Source of the DNA: Phycisphaera sp. TMED9
GTDB taxonomy: Bacteria > Planctomycetota > Phycisphaerae > Phycisphaerales > SM1A02
Direction of reading: 5' to 3'
Length of the DNA: 40,955 nucleotides
Assembly: GCA_002167845.2 (NCBI GenBank)
Contig: NHBO02000079.1
Coordinates: 5,838 to 46,792 of the forward strand
Of this stretch, positions 16,942-26,283 are shown one piece after another. The stretch's first letter is position 1, and each line of letters begins with the position of its first letter. Under the pieces are notes generated by a model. That model was not told the origin of the DNA. It saw only the letters and a program-made list of their open reading frames with translations, and made no database searches. A program made the position numbers and the translations under genes.

Positions 16942-18297
16942 ATGCCGATCGACACCGTCATAATCCTGTTCGGCCTCATCATGGTCTTCGCGCCCCTGAT
17001 CGCGATCCTTTACAACTATCTCGTCGTCGGTGACGACCTGATCACCTCACGACATCTCTTCCTTCTCGGGTGTTCGAAGTTCTTCGGAATCGCGGCATTG
17101 ACGACCGGTGTGACCGGTCTCTACCGCGGCAATCACCCGATGTCGGACGCTCTGCTGCTGTTCGCAGGAACCGCGCTCTTCTTCGCGACGTTCTGGTACG
17201 CCTACAACCGCTGGTCCCTTCCACAGAAGATCGCGGCGAACCGTTGGCGAACCTCACCGACAGTGAACATCGCCTCGATCCTGCTCGTGGGATTCCTCGC
17301 GATGTTCTTCGGGCTTCTCGCCTCGGTGCTTCCGGTCGAGATCCCCGTGATCGGCCAGATCACCAATGTCCTGGGCAAGTTGCTGCCTGCGGCCAGTGTG
17401 GCGTTGTTCTTCTTCTGCTGGCTCCGGAATCCCGTCAACCTCATCTATCTTGCAGCGACCGGCGCTGCTTTTCTGCTGGCGATCTTCGTCGCGCTCTTCG
17501 GAGCCGGACGACATCCGCTCTTCGCGGCCCTGATCGCCATCCCGATCGCCTGGTACTGGGCGAGGTGGAGATACGACCGTCCCACCGCGACGATCGGTCG
17601 GATTCTCGCCCTCGGGGTGGGCGCCGCGATCGTGATCCTCGCGTATAGCGGATTCCGACACGACTTCATGGGTGATGCCGACAGCGGTATCGCGATGGAT
17701 CGAATTCGGCAGTTGATGAAGTTCCAGCTCGAGACCACTGGAGATGCCGAGAGCTTTCTTCAAGAAGACGCGATCACCGTCTCGCTTCTGTGTATCGAGG
17801 AATTCCATCGCAACGGCGATCCGGACTACTTCCACACCCTTCGCTTCGTCCTGAGCAACCCGATCCCTCGTGATCTCTGGCCCGAAAAACCTCAGGCGCT
17901 CGGAGAGAGCCTCCCCGAGAGTCTCGGCGAGTTCTCCGACGGCTATGTGAACTGGGGAACGGGCATCATCGGCAACGCCTTCCATGATGGCGGGCTGTGG
18001 ATGGCGGGGATCTACGGCCTGCTCGTGGGCGGCGTGTTCCGCGTGTTCGATGACATTCTGCGCCGGCAACCGCTCAACCCCTGGCCGATCGCCATGCTCG
18101 CGGCGATGAGTCCGAAGATCGTCGCGTACAGTCGCGGCGACATCGCGATCTACACCGTCGAACTCGTCGGCCTCGCGATCACGACCGTGATCCTGATGAA
18201 GTTGATCAAACCGATCTTCGGTACCGCCTCCGAAGAGGAATTCCACGTCGATGGTGGGCACGAGGTCATCGAAGGCCTGGACGCCGAAGCCGAGTGA
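16942..18297 (+). CDS. Wzy-like oligosaccharide repeat-unit polymerase (membrane protein)
   Basis: A 451-residue polytopic membrane protein with roughly ten or more hydrophobic segments and one long loop (about 245-345) containing FVLSNPIPRDLWPEKPQALG and GYVNWGTGIIGNAFHDGG. The Asn-Pro-Ile-Pro-Arg-x-Trp-Pro pattern followed by a Gly-rich helix is what I recognise from O-antigen/exopolysaccharide polymerases that join lipid-linked repeat units in the periplasm. It begins 7 nt after gmd and is probably cotranscribed. It ends 12 bp from the convergent secreted-protein gene. Sequence divergence in this family is high, so the function is inferred from topology, the loop motif and context. Confidence 0.75.
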   Translation: MPIDTVIILFGLIMVFAPLIAILYNYLVVGDDLITSRHLFLLGCSKFFGIAALTTGVTGLYRGNHPMSDALLLFAGTALFFATFWYAYNRWSLPQKIAANRWRTSPTVNIASILLVGFLAMFFGLLASVLPVEIPVIGQITNVLGKLLPAASVALFFFCWLRNPVNLIYLAATGAAFLLAIFVALFGAGRHPLFAALIAIPIAWYWARWRYDRPTATIGRILALGVGAAIVILAYSGFRHDFMGDADSGIAMDRIRQLMKFQLETTGDAESFLQEDAITVSLLCIEEFHRNGDPDYFHTLRFVLSNPIPRDLWPEKPQALGESLPESLGEFSDGYVNWGTGIIGNAFHDGGLWMAGIYGLLVGGVFRVFDDILRRQPLNPWPIAMLAAMSPKIVAYSRGDIAIYTVELVGLAITTVILMKLIKPIFGTASEEEFHVDGGHEVIEGLDAEAE

Positions 18298-18309
18298 CGC
18301 CAATCAGTT

Positions 18310-19527
18310 TCAACGTCGACGTGACGACCTCGCGTTCGGCCGTCTGACCTTGGATTTCTTCGTCTTCTGCACGCCGTTCACGGTCGCCGGTTTGATCTGG
18401 AGACCTTCCGTGGAACGGCCACCGGTCTTCTCGACCGTCGGCGGCGGGGCATCAGGTTCCGACACATTCGACGGCGCCACTGGGCGGCGTGTCTTCTGTC
18501 CGACGGAACCCGTGGAGGATGGCTGAGAAGCCCCCGAACCTGCGGATGTTCCTGTCTGAATCCCCATCTGCTCGTCGATCCCTTCGACGAGACGCTCGAA
18601 CGGGACGCCGGCGGCTCGCAATCCGTCGGTTCTAAGAATGATCGTGTCGCCTTGCAAGAGCGCTGCCCTGGTCCGCTGGATGAGGTCTTCGAGTACCGCG
18701 GGGTCCGTGCTCTTGCCCGGATAGTCCCGGATCCAACGCACCACCTCTCGCTTCATCTCCGAATTCGGTAGCGCCCATGCCGCCGCATCCTGATGAACTT
18801 CGGGATTCGACCGCTTCCACCATTCATTCACGGCAAAGACCGGGAATTCCGCCCAATCAGGATTGGCCTGCTTGGGTCTCGACTCGACGTAGATCGGAAT
18901 CCCGATCGACTCGAGGTATTTGTAAAAATGAAATGCCGGTCCATCGTCGGAGAGTTTGACGGCCGCGTCCGCACCGATCGATGCGTTCGCCATGAGGAGC
19001 GGCTTCACACAGGCCAGCATGGTTCCGAGGATTCGGGCGGAGTTGCCGGTATCAAAGGCCGTCTGCAGTCGATCGTCATCAGGATCCGCCGTGCCGATGT
19101 ACGCGATGAGCTCGACGGGTTCTCCGAACGAACCACGAGTCACGGGTCCCCAGGCCTCGGAAAAGTTCTCGGTGAGAATGTCCAATCCCGCATCACGGGC
19201 ATCCAGATACTGATCGAACTGCATGACCTCCCCGGAAACCGTCCCGAACGGGTTGTGAAGCCAGAAGCGCCGAACACCCCAGTCATAGACGTCCTTCGCT
19301 CGGTTGTCGACGAAGGACGGCCAGCCTCCCTCATCGATCTGGTTCATCGAGACCTTCCGCCGCCCTTCGTCCTCGGACGACCCGGCAATGAGCCAACCCT
19401 CGATGATTCTCTCGCGGGCTGGTCGAATGGCCTTTTCTTCCGCGGCTTGCGCGATTGAACTCGCCCCAGCCAGAAGACTGGTCACCGCACTCCACAAGAT
19501 GAACCGGCATTGACGTCGTGATTTCAT
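18310..19527 (-). CDS. Secreted protein of unknown function in the exopolysaccharide locus
   Basis: I do not recognise the family. From the ATG at 19525-19527 (405 residues) there is a signal peptide: basic MKSRRQCR, a hydrophobic core, and SIAQA before a likely cleavage at AEE. The mature domain (about 30-330) alternates strands and helices, for example WGVRRFWLHNPFG, DARDAGLDILTENFSEAWG, ELIAYIGTADPDDDR, and FHFYKYLESIGIPIYVESRPK, which reads like a TIM-barrel of glycosidase or deacetylase type. The C-terminal 75 residues are a Ser/Gly/Pro-rich, then strongly basic tail (KTKKSKVRRPNARSSRRR). The frame continues 298 codons upstream, but that part is antisense to wzx. It is transcribed against both neighbours, wzy and wzx. 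Confidence 0.75.
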   Translation of the reverse strand: MKSRRQCRFILWSAVTSLLAGASSIAQAAEEKAIRPARERIIEGWLIAGSSEDEGRRKVSMNQIDEGGWPSFVDNRAKDVYDWGVRRFWLHNPFGTVSGEVMQFDQYLDARDAGLDILTENFSEAWGPVTRGSFGEPVELIAYIGTADPDDDRLQTAFDTGNSARILGTMLACVKPLLMANASIGADAAVKLSDDGPAFHFYKYLESIGIPIYVESRPKQANPDWAEFPVFAVNEWWKRSNPEVHQDAAAWALPNSEMKREVVRWIRDYPGKSTDPAVLEDLIQRTRAALLQGDTIILRTDGLRAAGVPFERLVEGIDEQMGIQTGTSAGSGASQPSSTGSVGQKTRRPVAPSNVSEPDAPPPTVEKTGGRSTEGLQIKPATVNGVQKTKKSKVRRPNARSSRRR

Positions 19528-19653
19528 GAAAGTACCCCAGCATGGCCCGGACGTTCGCCCTGAGATCCCAAGGCGCTCTATTCTCGTATTCTGAACGCTC
19601 CGAGACAACCATCGGCAGTCGATTCCCGTTCGAGTAAACCGTACAGGCCGCCC

Positions 19654-21162
19654 ATGCTCACTCACCAAGCCGCTCGCGGCGCCAGCCTGATGCTTGCAGC
19701 CAGCCTCGTCGGCCGGGTCGCCGCCTTGATCGCACAGGTGGTCACGGGGCTGGTGCTGATCGATGAGGACTTCGGTGTCTTCGCCATCGCGATCGGAATC
19801 CAGGCCATCGCCGGAATCCTCCAGGGTGGGAATGCGCTCTCCTATCTGGTCACTCTTCCGCCGTCCAAGCGGCGGTTCAGGACCGGCACCGTCTTTGGAA
19901 TCTGCAACGGGTTCTATCTGATCGGCGTCGTGCCGATGTTGATTCTGGCCCCCAACATCGCCGCGCACTTCGAAGAACCGCGCCTGGTGATCCTCCTCTG
20001 GATCCTCGCGGCGACCATGATGCTCTCTCCGGTCCGCTTCGTCCTTCGAGGCCGAGTCAATGCAAGGCTTGCATTCGGGGCGAGCGCCAAGGCGACGGTA
20101 CTCAACAACCTCGTCGCCTACCCGCTGACCATCACTCTTGCGATCGTCTTTCGGGACCCGACGGCGTTGGCGCTTCCGGTGCTGCTGGGCGCCCTTGCCG
20201 AAGTCATCTACCTCTGGACCAGAGCGAAACCGAACATCGAGGATTTTCGCCCCCGGCGTCGCTTCGTGATGCCTCTCCTCCATCAGTTCCGCTGGTTGAT
20301 CGCCGGCGCCATCCTGACCAGCCTCTTCAACCGAGGCGACTACATGGTCACCGAGTTCCTCGTCGAGATCGCGGTACTCGGAACCTACTATTTCGGATAT
20401 CAGTTGGCGGTCCAACCGGGACGGCTCTTCACGACCACGGTGCTCAACATTCTCGTACCGGTCGTCAAGCGGTTGTCACACGACAAGATCCGACTCGCCG
20501 CCGTGGTCCGCCGACTGCTGAGTACCGGCGGCTTCGCGATCGCGGCGGTCAACCTCTCCATGCTCGCACTCATCGAACCGCTCGAGCATCTCATCTGGGC
20601 CGAGAAGTGGGCGGACACCATCTTCACGGTCCAGGTGCTCTCGATCGGACTGACCTACACGACGATTCTGGGGATCGGAACCTCGCCGCTGATGGCTGAA
20701 CGCCGCTATCGCGAGAACGTGATCTGCGGCGTGCTCCGCGCAGTCGCCGTCGTCGGGGGGGCTGCTTTCGGGGCCGTGATGTGGGGAAGTGTCAATGCAA
20801 TTTCCGGTTCAGTGGCCACCGCGATGACCATCGCCGCCGCGATCGGAACCGGATTCGTGCTTCACTGGCACGGCATTCCGATCATGTCGGGCCTGATCCA
20901 TCTGATGCGGTCCACCGTGCCTCTGGTCGTGGCCGCATTGCTGACCGCATTGATCGGCCATCAGATGATGGAATCGCTCGAGCCTGGTCGACTCAATGCC
21001 GCCATCGCACTCGTCACCGCCGGTGTGTCCTACGGCGTGCTTTCCATCTTGTCGATGGCGATCATTCCGGCAGACACCCGCAGCGAGGTTCTTCGCCTTC
21101 TTCCCGGTCGGATTCGAAGTTTCATCCCCGAAGCGCTTCTTCAGCCGCCCACGCGGGACTGA
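19654..21162 (+). CDS. Wzx-like polysaccharide flippase (MOP superfamily)
   Basis: A 502-residue membrane protein with about 12-14 hydrophobic segments. The N-terminus (ARGASLMLAASLVGRVAALIAQ) and the following LIDEDFGVFAIAIGIQAI are typical of the polysaccharide-synthesis branch of the MOP superfamily, which flips undecaprenyl-linked repeat units across the inner membrane. The central charged GDYMVTEFLVEIAVLGTYYFGYQLA segment also fits. Together with the Wzy-like polymerase it makes this a Wzx/Wzy-type locus. The gene is divergent from the unknown secreted protein (126-bp gap) and its 3' end overlaps the convergent GT4 gene by 22 bp. Confidence 0.88.
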   Translation: MLTHQAARGASLMLAASLVGRVAALIAQVVTGLVLIDEDFGVFAIAIGIQAIAGILQGGNALSYLVTLPPSKRRFRTGTVFGICNGFYLIGVVPMLILAPNIAAHFEEPRLVILLWILAATMMLSPVRFVLRGRVNARLAFGASAKATVLNNLVAYPLTITLAIVFRDPTALALPVLLGALAEVIYLWTRAKPNIEDFRPRRRFVMPLLHQFRWLIAGAILTSLFNRGDYMVTEFLVEIAVLGTYYFGYQLAVQPGRLFTTTVLNILVPVVKRLSHDKIRLAAVVRRLLSTGGFAIAAVNLSMLALIEPLEHLIWAEKWADTIFTVQVLSIGLTYTTILGIGTSPLMAERRYRENVICGVLRAVAVVGGAAFGAVMWGSVNAISGSVATAMTIAAAIGTGFVLHWHGIPIMSGLIHLMRSTVPLVVAALLTALIGHQMMESLEPGRLNAAIALVTAGVSYGVLSILSMAIIPADTRSEVLRLLPGRIRSFIPEALLQPPTRD

Positions 21163-22301
21163 TAGACCGCCTCGAATTCCGCGGCGACCCGGCTCGTGTC
21201 GAGGTTCTCGAGCGTCCAGGCTCGACCCGCCGCGCCCATCTTGATGCCGTCACGTTCACCGCTCGAGAAGGATGCGATCGCGTCAGCAAACCGATTCGCA
21301 TCCTGGGGAATGATGACCCCTCCTCCGGACCGTTCGATCTCGTGACAGGTATCAACGAGATCGGTCGTCACCACCGGCGTCCCGGATGCCAGCGACTCGA
21401 AGAAGACGAATCCGAAATTCTCCTGGCTCGTCGGCAGCGCGAAGACATCACACGCAGCGTACAGCGAGTTCTTGAGATCTCCGCCCACGTGTCCCGCCCA
21501 GGTGAGTCGGTCCGCCACCCCCGCCGCTTCCGCTCTGGCCCGCATCGCTGCGACGTACTCATCGTCACCGGAACCAGCGACGATCACTCGAACGTCCGCT
21601 CGACCGTCACGCTGGAGAATCGAGATCGCGTCGATCAGATGCTCGATGCCCTTCTTGACCTGAATCCGGCTCAGAAACAAGACCGTGAGAGATGGCTCGG
21701 TGATCTCCGGCCAGGCTTGCTGCGCCAGGGCAGGATCCGGGACCTCCGCATACGGCTCGAGATCGATCAGATTGGGTACGACCACGCCGTTCCCACGCGG
21801 AAACCACTTTCTCGACTGTTCAAGCTCGGCGTCCGCCGTGCAATGGACCGCCGCCGCCTGCTCGAGATACCCGCGTCCTCCGAGTGCGAGAAAGACCCGC
21901 TTTCGAAGACGACTCTGATCCATCGACCAGTCATCAAGCATGCCACGAAGGCTCACGACGTATGGGATCTTCTCTCGTCGGCACGCGGCGGCGACCTGAA
22001 GGTTGGCCGGCTCCCAGACACCGTGCATGTGCAGAACATCGATTCGGGCGATCGCCTCGCGCACGCGTTCGATCGCCGCCGGCGAAAGCCGCCCGAAGGA
22101 TCCTCGGACTGCGGGGAGTTCAACGACTTCCGGGGTGTCGGGCGTTCCGTCCAACCAGGAAGCCGGCACGTCTTGCACATTCGTGGTGAGGAGCCCGGCC
22201 TGATGCCCTCGAGCATGCATGGTGGCGACCTGATCGATCACGGCACGGGGTGGACCACCCCGAGTGAAGTCGATGTCCTGCATGTAGTGAGCGATACGCA
22301 T
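21141..22301 (-). CDS. Glycosyltransferase family 4
   Basis: A 386-residue GT-B enzyme: N-terminal MRIAHYMQDIDFTRGGPPRAVIDQ with the acceptor Gly-Gly loop, then LFLSRIQVKKGIEHLIDAI and the E-x7-E donor site in SQENFGFVFFESLASGTPVV. Length and motifs are complete. GAGGG lies five bases before the ATG. It is convergent with wzx, overlapping by 22 bp at the 3' ends, and it follows fliS on the same strand after about 90 bp. It most likely belongs functionally to the exopolysaccharide cluster, but a role in flagellin glycosylation is an alternative because fliS and fliD are next door. Confidence 0.9.
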   Translation of the reverse strand: MRIAHYMQDIDFTRGGPPRAVIDQVATMHARGHQAGLLTTNVQDVPASWLDGTPDTPEVVELPAVRGSFGRLSPAAIERVREAIARIDVLHMHGVWEPANLQVAAACRREKIPYVVSLRGMLDDWSMDQSRLRKRVFLALGGRGYLEQAAAVHCTADAELEQSRKWFPRGNGVVVPNLIDLEPYAEVPDPALAQQAWPEITEPSLTVLFLSRIQVKKGIEHLIDAISILQRDGRADVRVIVAGSGDDEYVAAMRARAEAAGVADRLTWAGHVGGDLKNSLYAACDVFALPTSQENFGFVFFESLASGTPVVTTDLVDTCHEIERSGGGVIIPQDANRFADAIASFSSGERDGIKMGAAGRAWTLENLDTSRVAAEFEAVYQSRVGG

Positions 22302-22390
22302 GACACCCTCTGGTCTGCTGGTCCACTGTCCTCGATGCGAAGTCTTCGGACCGAGCCGTCGTTCATGCTACCGATCGGAAGCCTTCACGA

Positions 22391-22882
22391 TCATCCGGCG
22401 AGATGGATGCGACCACCGATGGAATCTCCGCCGCCTTCGGCTGATGCTCCGGTCTCGCCCGCCTGTGGACCACTCGGTTCCCCGGTCGTCGATGTCGCCG
22501 CGTTCTCCTCGACGAGCTTCTCCATCGTCAGCCGCCAGGTCTCTCGTTCATAGGTCAGGATCTCGATGACCTTCCGGACGCCTTCCGGATCCCGATCGCT
22601 CATGGCCTCGACCAGGCTCTTGTAAAGGAAGAGGTAGAGACTCGAGAGTCGTTCACAGAGTTCCGGCGCGAGTTCCGAACGAAGTCCGGAAGTGAGTTCG
22701 GTGAGAATCGCCCGGCATTGCCGACTTCCGTCGTAGGCCTGCTCCGGGTTCTTCTGCTCGAGGCCTTCTCTGGCCTGCTCGCCGAATCGAATCGCCCCAT
22801 CCAGAAGAAGCAGGCGGAGTTCCGCCGGCGAAGCCGTCATGACCTTGGTGCGAAGATATTCCTGGGCTCGGTGGGTCGTCAT
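22391..22882 (-). CDS. fliS: Flagellar secretion chaperone FliS
   Basis: FliS binds the C-terminus of flagellin in the cytoplasm and keeps it unfolded for export. The 163-residue protein has the family pattern: AQEYLRTKVMTASPAELRLLLLDGAIRF at the start, the helical ILTELTSGL, LSSLYLFLYKSLVEA and IEILTYERETWRLTME, forming the four-helix bundle. The last 40 residues are a low-complexity Gly/Ser/Thr/Glu tail not usual in FliS. It follows fliD by 107 bp on the same strand. Flagellin itself is outside the window. Confidence 0.93.
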   Translation of the reverse strand: MTTHRAQEYLRTKVMTASPAELRLLLLDGAIRFGEQAREGLEQKNPEQAYDGSRQCRAILTELTSGLRSELAPELCERLSSLYLFLYKSLVEAMSDRDPEGVRKVIEILTYERETWRLTMEKLVEENAATSTTGEPSGPQAGETGASAEGGGDSIGGRIHLAG

Positions 22883-22989
22883 TACTTGGAACTCATCGGC
22901 TGTCTGCGTGGGTGAGGTGAGATCGTGGACGGTGGATCCAGAACAATCCGGATGATTCGAATCACGGCGAGGCGCAAATCTCGCGCCGG

Positions 22990-25900
22990 TCAGCCGAACA
23001 AGGATCCAGCGGTCGCGAGATTCTGCGAGATCAGTCCGATCGAGGACTGCTGACTCTGAAGCCGAGCGAGCGCGGTTTCCATCGCGGTGAACTCGCGGAA
23101 GAGGCGTGCTTCCTTCGCCGCCAATCTTTCATCGATCAGTTCGAGTCGTTTGTTCTGAGCTTCGATCAATGCGTCGAAGCTCTTGCTCGCCAGCGTCACC
23201 GTGCCGTCGATCGAATTGGTGAGCTTGCTGACCGCCTGCTTGAAGAGATCGCCGAAACCAAGTTCGGAGTAGTCGGTCGAGACGCGATCCACGGTCACGC
23301 CGGGCGCGATGGTCTCGGTGCTGGACCCCTGGCTCTCGTAGGCGGCGAAGAGGTTCTCGACGGCTTCCGGGTCATCCGCGTACGCGCTCTCGAAGCGAGC
23401 CGGATCGAAGGTGATCTTTCCTTCCGCGCCGATGCGAATCCCCACTTCCGAGAGAAAGCGGAACTGCGTCTCGATCCCGACGGCGCTCTGCTGCAGCGTC
23501 CGATACATGTCCTGCTTGATCTTCGCGACCGTCGGGTCCCCGAGCAACGGGCCTCGGACCTCGGTCTCCGCGTCGTAGACGTCGAATTCGTTGATGCGGC
23601 CGATCACCTCATTGAAACTGTCCACGAACAACTGGACGGCCTCCATGATCCCCGCTTCATCACGGCTCACGTTCACGGTCACCGGCGTGTCGGACGCCGA
23701 CTGAAGTTCGAGCTCGACGCCGGCCACGATGTCGTTGATGACGTTGCTGGTGCTCTCGACGAGAACTCCCCCGACGCCCTCTCCGATGAAGACCTTCGCG
23801 TTCTTCGCCTTCGTGAGTTCATTGAACCCCAGATCGACCTGGCCGGTGTCGACGATCAGATCGCCGTCGAGCCCCGAGATGTCGGAACTCAGCACCAGTC
23901 GAAGCGGGCTTCCACCCGTGTTCGTGTTCAGAAGCGACGCGCTGACTTGAAAACCGGAATCGTTGACCTTTCCGATCACTTCATCCAAGGTGTCTGTGAC
24001 ATCCAGATCGAGAATCTTCTCGTAGGAGCCATCGATGGAACCACCGAGCTCCGACGCTTCGCCGAGTATTCCGAGATCGCGCGCCGTGCTTCCGGACACG
24101 CTCTCCACCTTGAGGGCCGAGATGCCGTCCGTCGCGGTATCGACGAGGATCATTCCGTCGCCGTTGTCGTTGAGTCGTGCTTCGACATCGAGACCACGAC
24201 TGTTGATCTCGCGCATCACATCGTAGAGATTGGTCGAGTCGCTTCCGATGTCGACGGTCGCCGTGAATCCATTCCCGTCGGTGATCTTGAACTTGCCGAG
24301 GCCGACGCCGCGTCCGTAGTTCAGATCGTCAAGCCTGGTCGAAGCGGAGACGTACTCACGCTGGATGTTCAAACCGCGCACGTTGTCCGATGCGGTGTCC
24401 GTCACGATGCCCAGTGCTTCCGCAGCCGCGCCCGACACCACAAGGTTTCCGGTGCCTCCACTGGCATCCTCGAGTGCGAGACCGTTTCGTTCGGCATTCA
24501 GCCTGATCGCGACCTCCACGCCCGCCTGCTTCAGTTGATTCCCCGCACTGGTGATCAGTTCATCGAGCGTCTCGAATTGATCAAGCCCGGTGATGGCCAG
24601 CGATTCTCCTTCTCGATCGGTGACGGTGATCTCGGTTCGGTCACCGAGACCGGCACCGCCGTTGATGCTGGAGATCAGACTGGTACCGACGCCACCGAGA
24701 ATGCGCGCCCCTTGAAGGCCGACCGCCTCGACATCCGGTTCGAATCCAAGGTCGATCAACGTCTGGGATCCATAATCGCCACCGAGACCGTCATCGAGGA
24801 CCTTGACGAGCTCTCCGCCGGCGTCGAGGTTGATTCTCTTTCCGTCGGGATCGATGCTCGCCACCACGGCGCCCTCGGTCTGCTCGTTGATTCGATCGAT
24901 GACTTCCTGGATCGTCGTCGCTCTCGCGATTTCGACGGTATTGGGAATACGCTCGCCGGTGATCGTGTTGCCGACGCCGCCGCCGGCGCCGGTGAAGATT
25001 CCGAGATCTTCCGCGGTCTCGTCGTCGAAGGGGCCGGCGCCGATCACTTCGAGCGCGCCGCCGCCGCCCATCGAATCAATCAGTTGAAATCCCTGGCCAT
25101 CGTCACGCACGCTCATGATCACCTGGCCCCCGCCGAGTTCTTCCTCCAGCGTTTCGTTCACTCGAGCGAGCATCTCCTGCACCGTGGTGACCGTCTCGCT
25201 CGAGACCTCGCCGTCTTCATCGAGGATCTCGCCGAGCGTGATGTCGACCTGCGTTCCGTCGCTGGTGACGATGGAGAAGTCCGGCTGGCCTTCGGTGGTG
25301 TTGATTCGAATGCCGTCGCCGTCATTCAGATCGGAGAGGAGCGTCTCGAAGTCGATCTCCGCATCCTTGCGCCCGAGGTCGATCGAATGAACGACCCCCC
25401 CGTCGCCGCCGATCTGAATTCGGAAGTCGGTCACGTTGTCCCGGATGAAGACCCCGTTGTCATCGTTCAACGCCGCGAGCAGGGTGGTCGTGCCCATCAG
25501 GTTGATCTGCGTGCCTTCGATGGTGTCGTCGTCGACATTGCCGACGATGCCGAGGTCGGTCGCGGTGTTCGTTCCGCCGATGTTCTGAACGATGAAGTTT
25601 CCGGTTCCGGTCGACTCGTCGTTGAGGATGATGCTGTCGTTCTTGATCGACGCGATGACCCTGATGCCGGTCTGCTCGTTGATCGTGTCGACCACTTCCG
25701 ACAGTGTCGAGGCCAGTGACAAGTCGATGACCACGTCATCGCCGTTGCGGTCCTGGATTCTGATCGATCCGCGTTCGACCCCGGCGCCCCCGTTGGCGTC
25801 TTCGAGCAGCATGTCGCGAGTCAGTCGGCCATTGCCCCACTCGAAGGACATGGAGTCGAGACCGAGTGGTTCAAGCGTGCTGCTGGTGAATCCGCGGGAC

Positions 25901-26229
25901 ATGACCTGGCTCGTGGAGACGAGTTGTTTCACGCGAAACGAATACTGACCGGGAATCGCCGACGTGGAGGCTCGGGCGAGTAGAACGTTCTCATTGCTGC
26001 TCACCGCATTGGTCGAGCGAAAGATGTCGTTCATGCGGAACGCGGATGATGCGCTCTCGAGCGAGAGAAGCCTTGCATTGACATCAAGCAACGCCGTCTT
26101 GGAGGCGTTGAGTCCACCGATGCGCTGAAAGATCGGGACCTTGCTCTGCGCATCGAGTGACAGCAACTGCTGGATGATGGACCCGGAGTCGATACCGCTG
26201 ACCAATCCGACGCTGCTGCTGATCGACAT
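22990..26229 (-). CDS. fliD: Flagellar hook-associated protein 2 (filament cap FliD), greatly enlarged
   Basis: FliD caps the growing flagellum and helps flagellin assemble. The ends are diagnostic: N-terminal SSSVGLVSGIDSGSIIQQLLSLD and the C-terminal domain with QLFVDSFNEVIGRINEF, GPLLGDPTVAKIKQDM and the coiled coil before IGLISQNLATAGSLFG. At 1079 residues it is about twice the usual size. The extra length is a run of five or six flagellin/hook IN-type repeats between about 140 and 790, each with a (T)L-x-EVI/V-x-x-IN-type helix, a strand pair and a closing DLGI/DLGF/ALGI. These would project from the cap as outer domains. The ATG has GGAG eight bases upstream. It lies in a flagellar cluster with fliS. 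Confidence 0.95.
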   Translation of the reverse strand: MSISSSVGLVSGIDSGSIIQQLLSLDAQSKVPIFQRIGGLNASKTALLDVNARLLSLESASSAFRMNDIFRSTNAVSSNENVLLARASTSAIPGQYSFRVKQLVSTSQVMSRGFTSSTLEPLGLDSMSFEWGNGRLTRDMLLEDANGGAGVERGSIRIQDRNGDDVVIDLSLASTLSEVVDTINEQTGIRVIASIKNDSIILNDESTGTGNFIVQNIGGTNTATDLGIVGNVDDDTIEGTQINLMGTTTLLAALNDDNGVFIRDNVTDFRIQIGGDGGVVHSIDLGRKDAEIDFETLLSDLNDGDGIRINTTEGQPDFSIVTSDGTQVDITLGEILDEDGEVSSETVTTVQEMLARVNETLEEELGGGQVIMSVRDDGQGFQLIDSMGGGGALEVIGAGPFDDETAEDLGIFTGAGGGVGNTITGERIPNTVEIARATTIQEVIDRINEQTEGAVVASIDPDGKRINLDAGGELVKVLDDGLGGDYGSQTLIDLGFEPDVEAVGLQGARILGGVGTSLISSINGGAGLGDRTEITVTDREGESLAITGLDQFETLDELITSAGNQLKQAGVEVAIRLNAERNGLALEDASGGTGNLVVSGAAAEALGIVTDTASDNVRGLNIQREYVSASTRLDDLNYGRGVGLGKFKITDGNGFTATVDIGSDSTNLYDVMREINSRGLDVEARLNDNGDGMILVDTATDGISALKVESVSGSTARDLGILGEASELGGSIDGSYEKILDLDVTDTLDEVIGKVNDSGFQVSASLLNTNTGGSPLRLVLSSDISGLDGDLIVDTGQVDLGFNELTKAKNAKVFIGEGVGGVLVESTSNVINDIVAGVELELQSASDTPVTVNVSRDEAGIMEAVQLFVDSFNEVIGRINEFDVYDAETEVRGPLLGDPTVAKIKQDMYRTLQQSAVGIETQFRFLSEVGIRIGAEGKITFDPARFESAYADDPEAVENLFAAYESQGSSTETIAPGVTVDRVSTDYSELGFGDLFKQAVSKLTNSIDGTVTLASKSFDALIEAQNKRLELIDERLAAKEARLFREFTAMETALARLQSQQSSIGLISQNLATAGSLFG

Positions 26230-26283
26230 GCTCGCCGCTCCAAAGACACCAAATCGCCCCGAGTCACCGGGGGTTCCCGGTGA

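Noticed and set aside
17254-18303. 349-codon minus-strand open frame
   Set aside because: Antisense to the Wzy-like membrane protein; the translation is charged low-complexity sequence.
20781-22553. 590-codon plus-strand open frame
   Set aside because: Antisense to the GT4 at 21141-22301 and overlapping wzx; no domain features.
23947-25719. 590-codon plus-strand open frame
   Set aside because: Antisense to the repeat region of fliD; its apparent repeats only mirror those of FliD.
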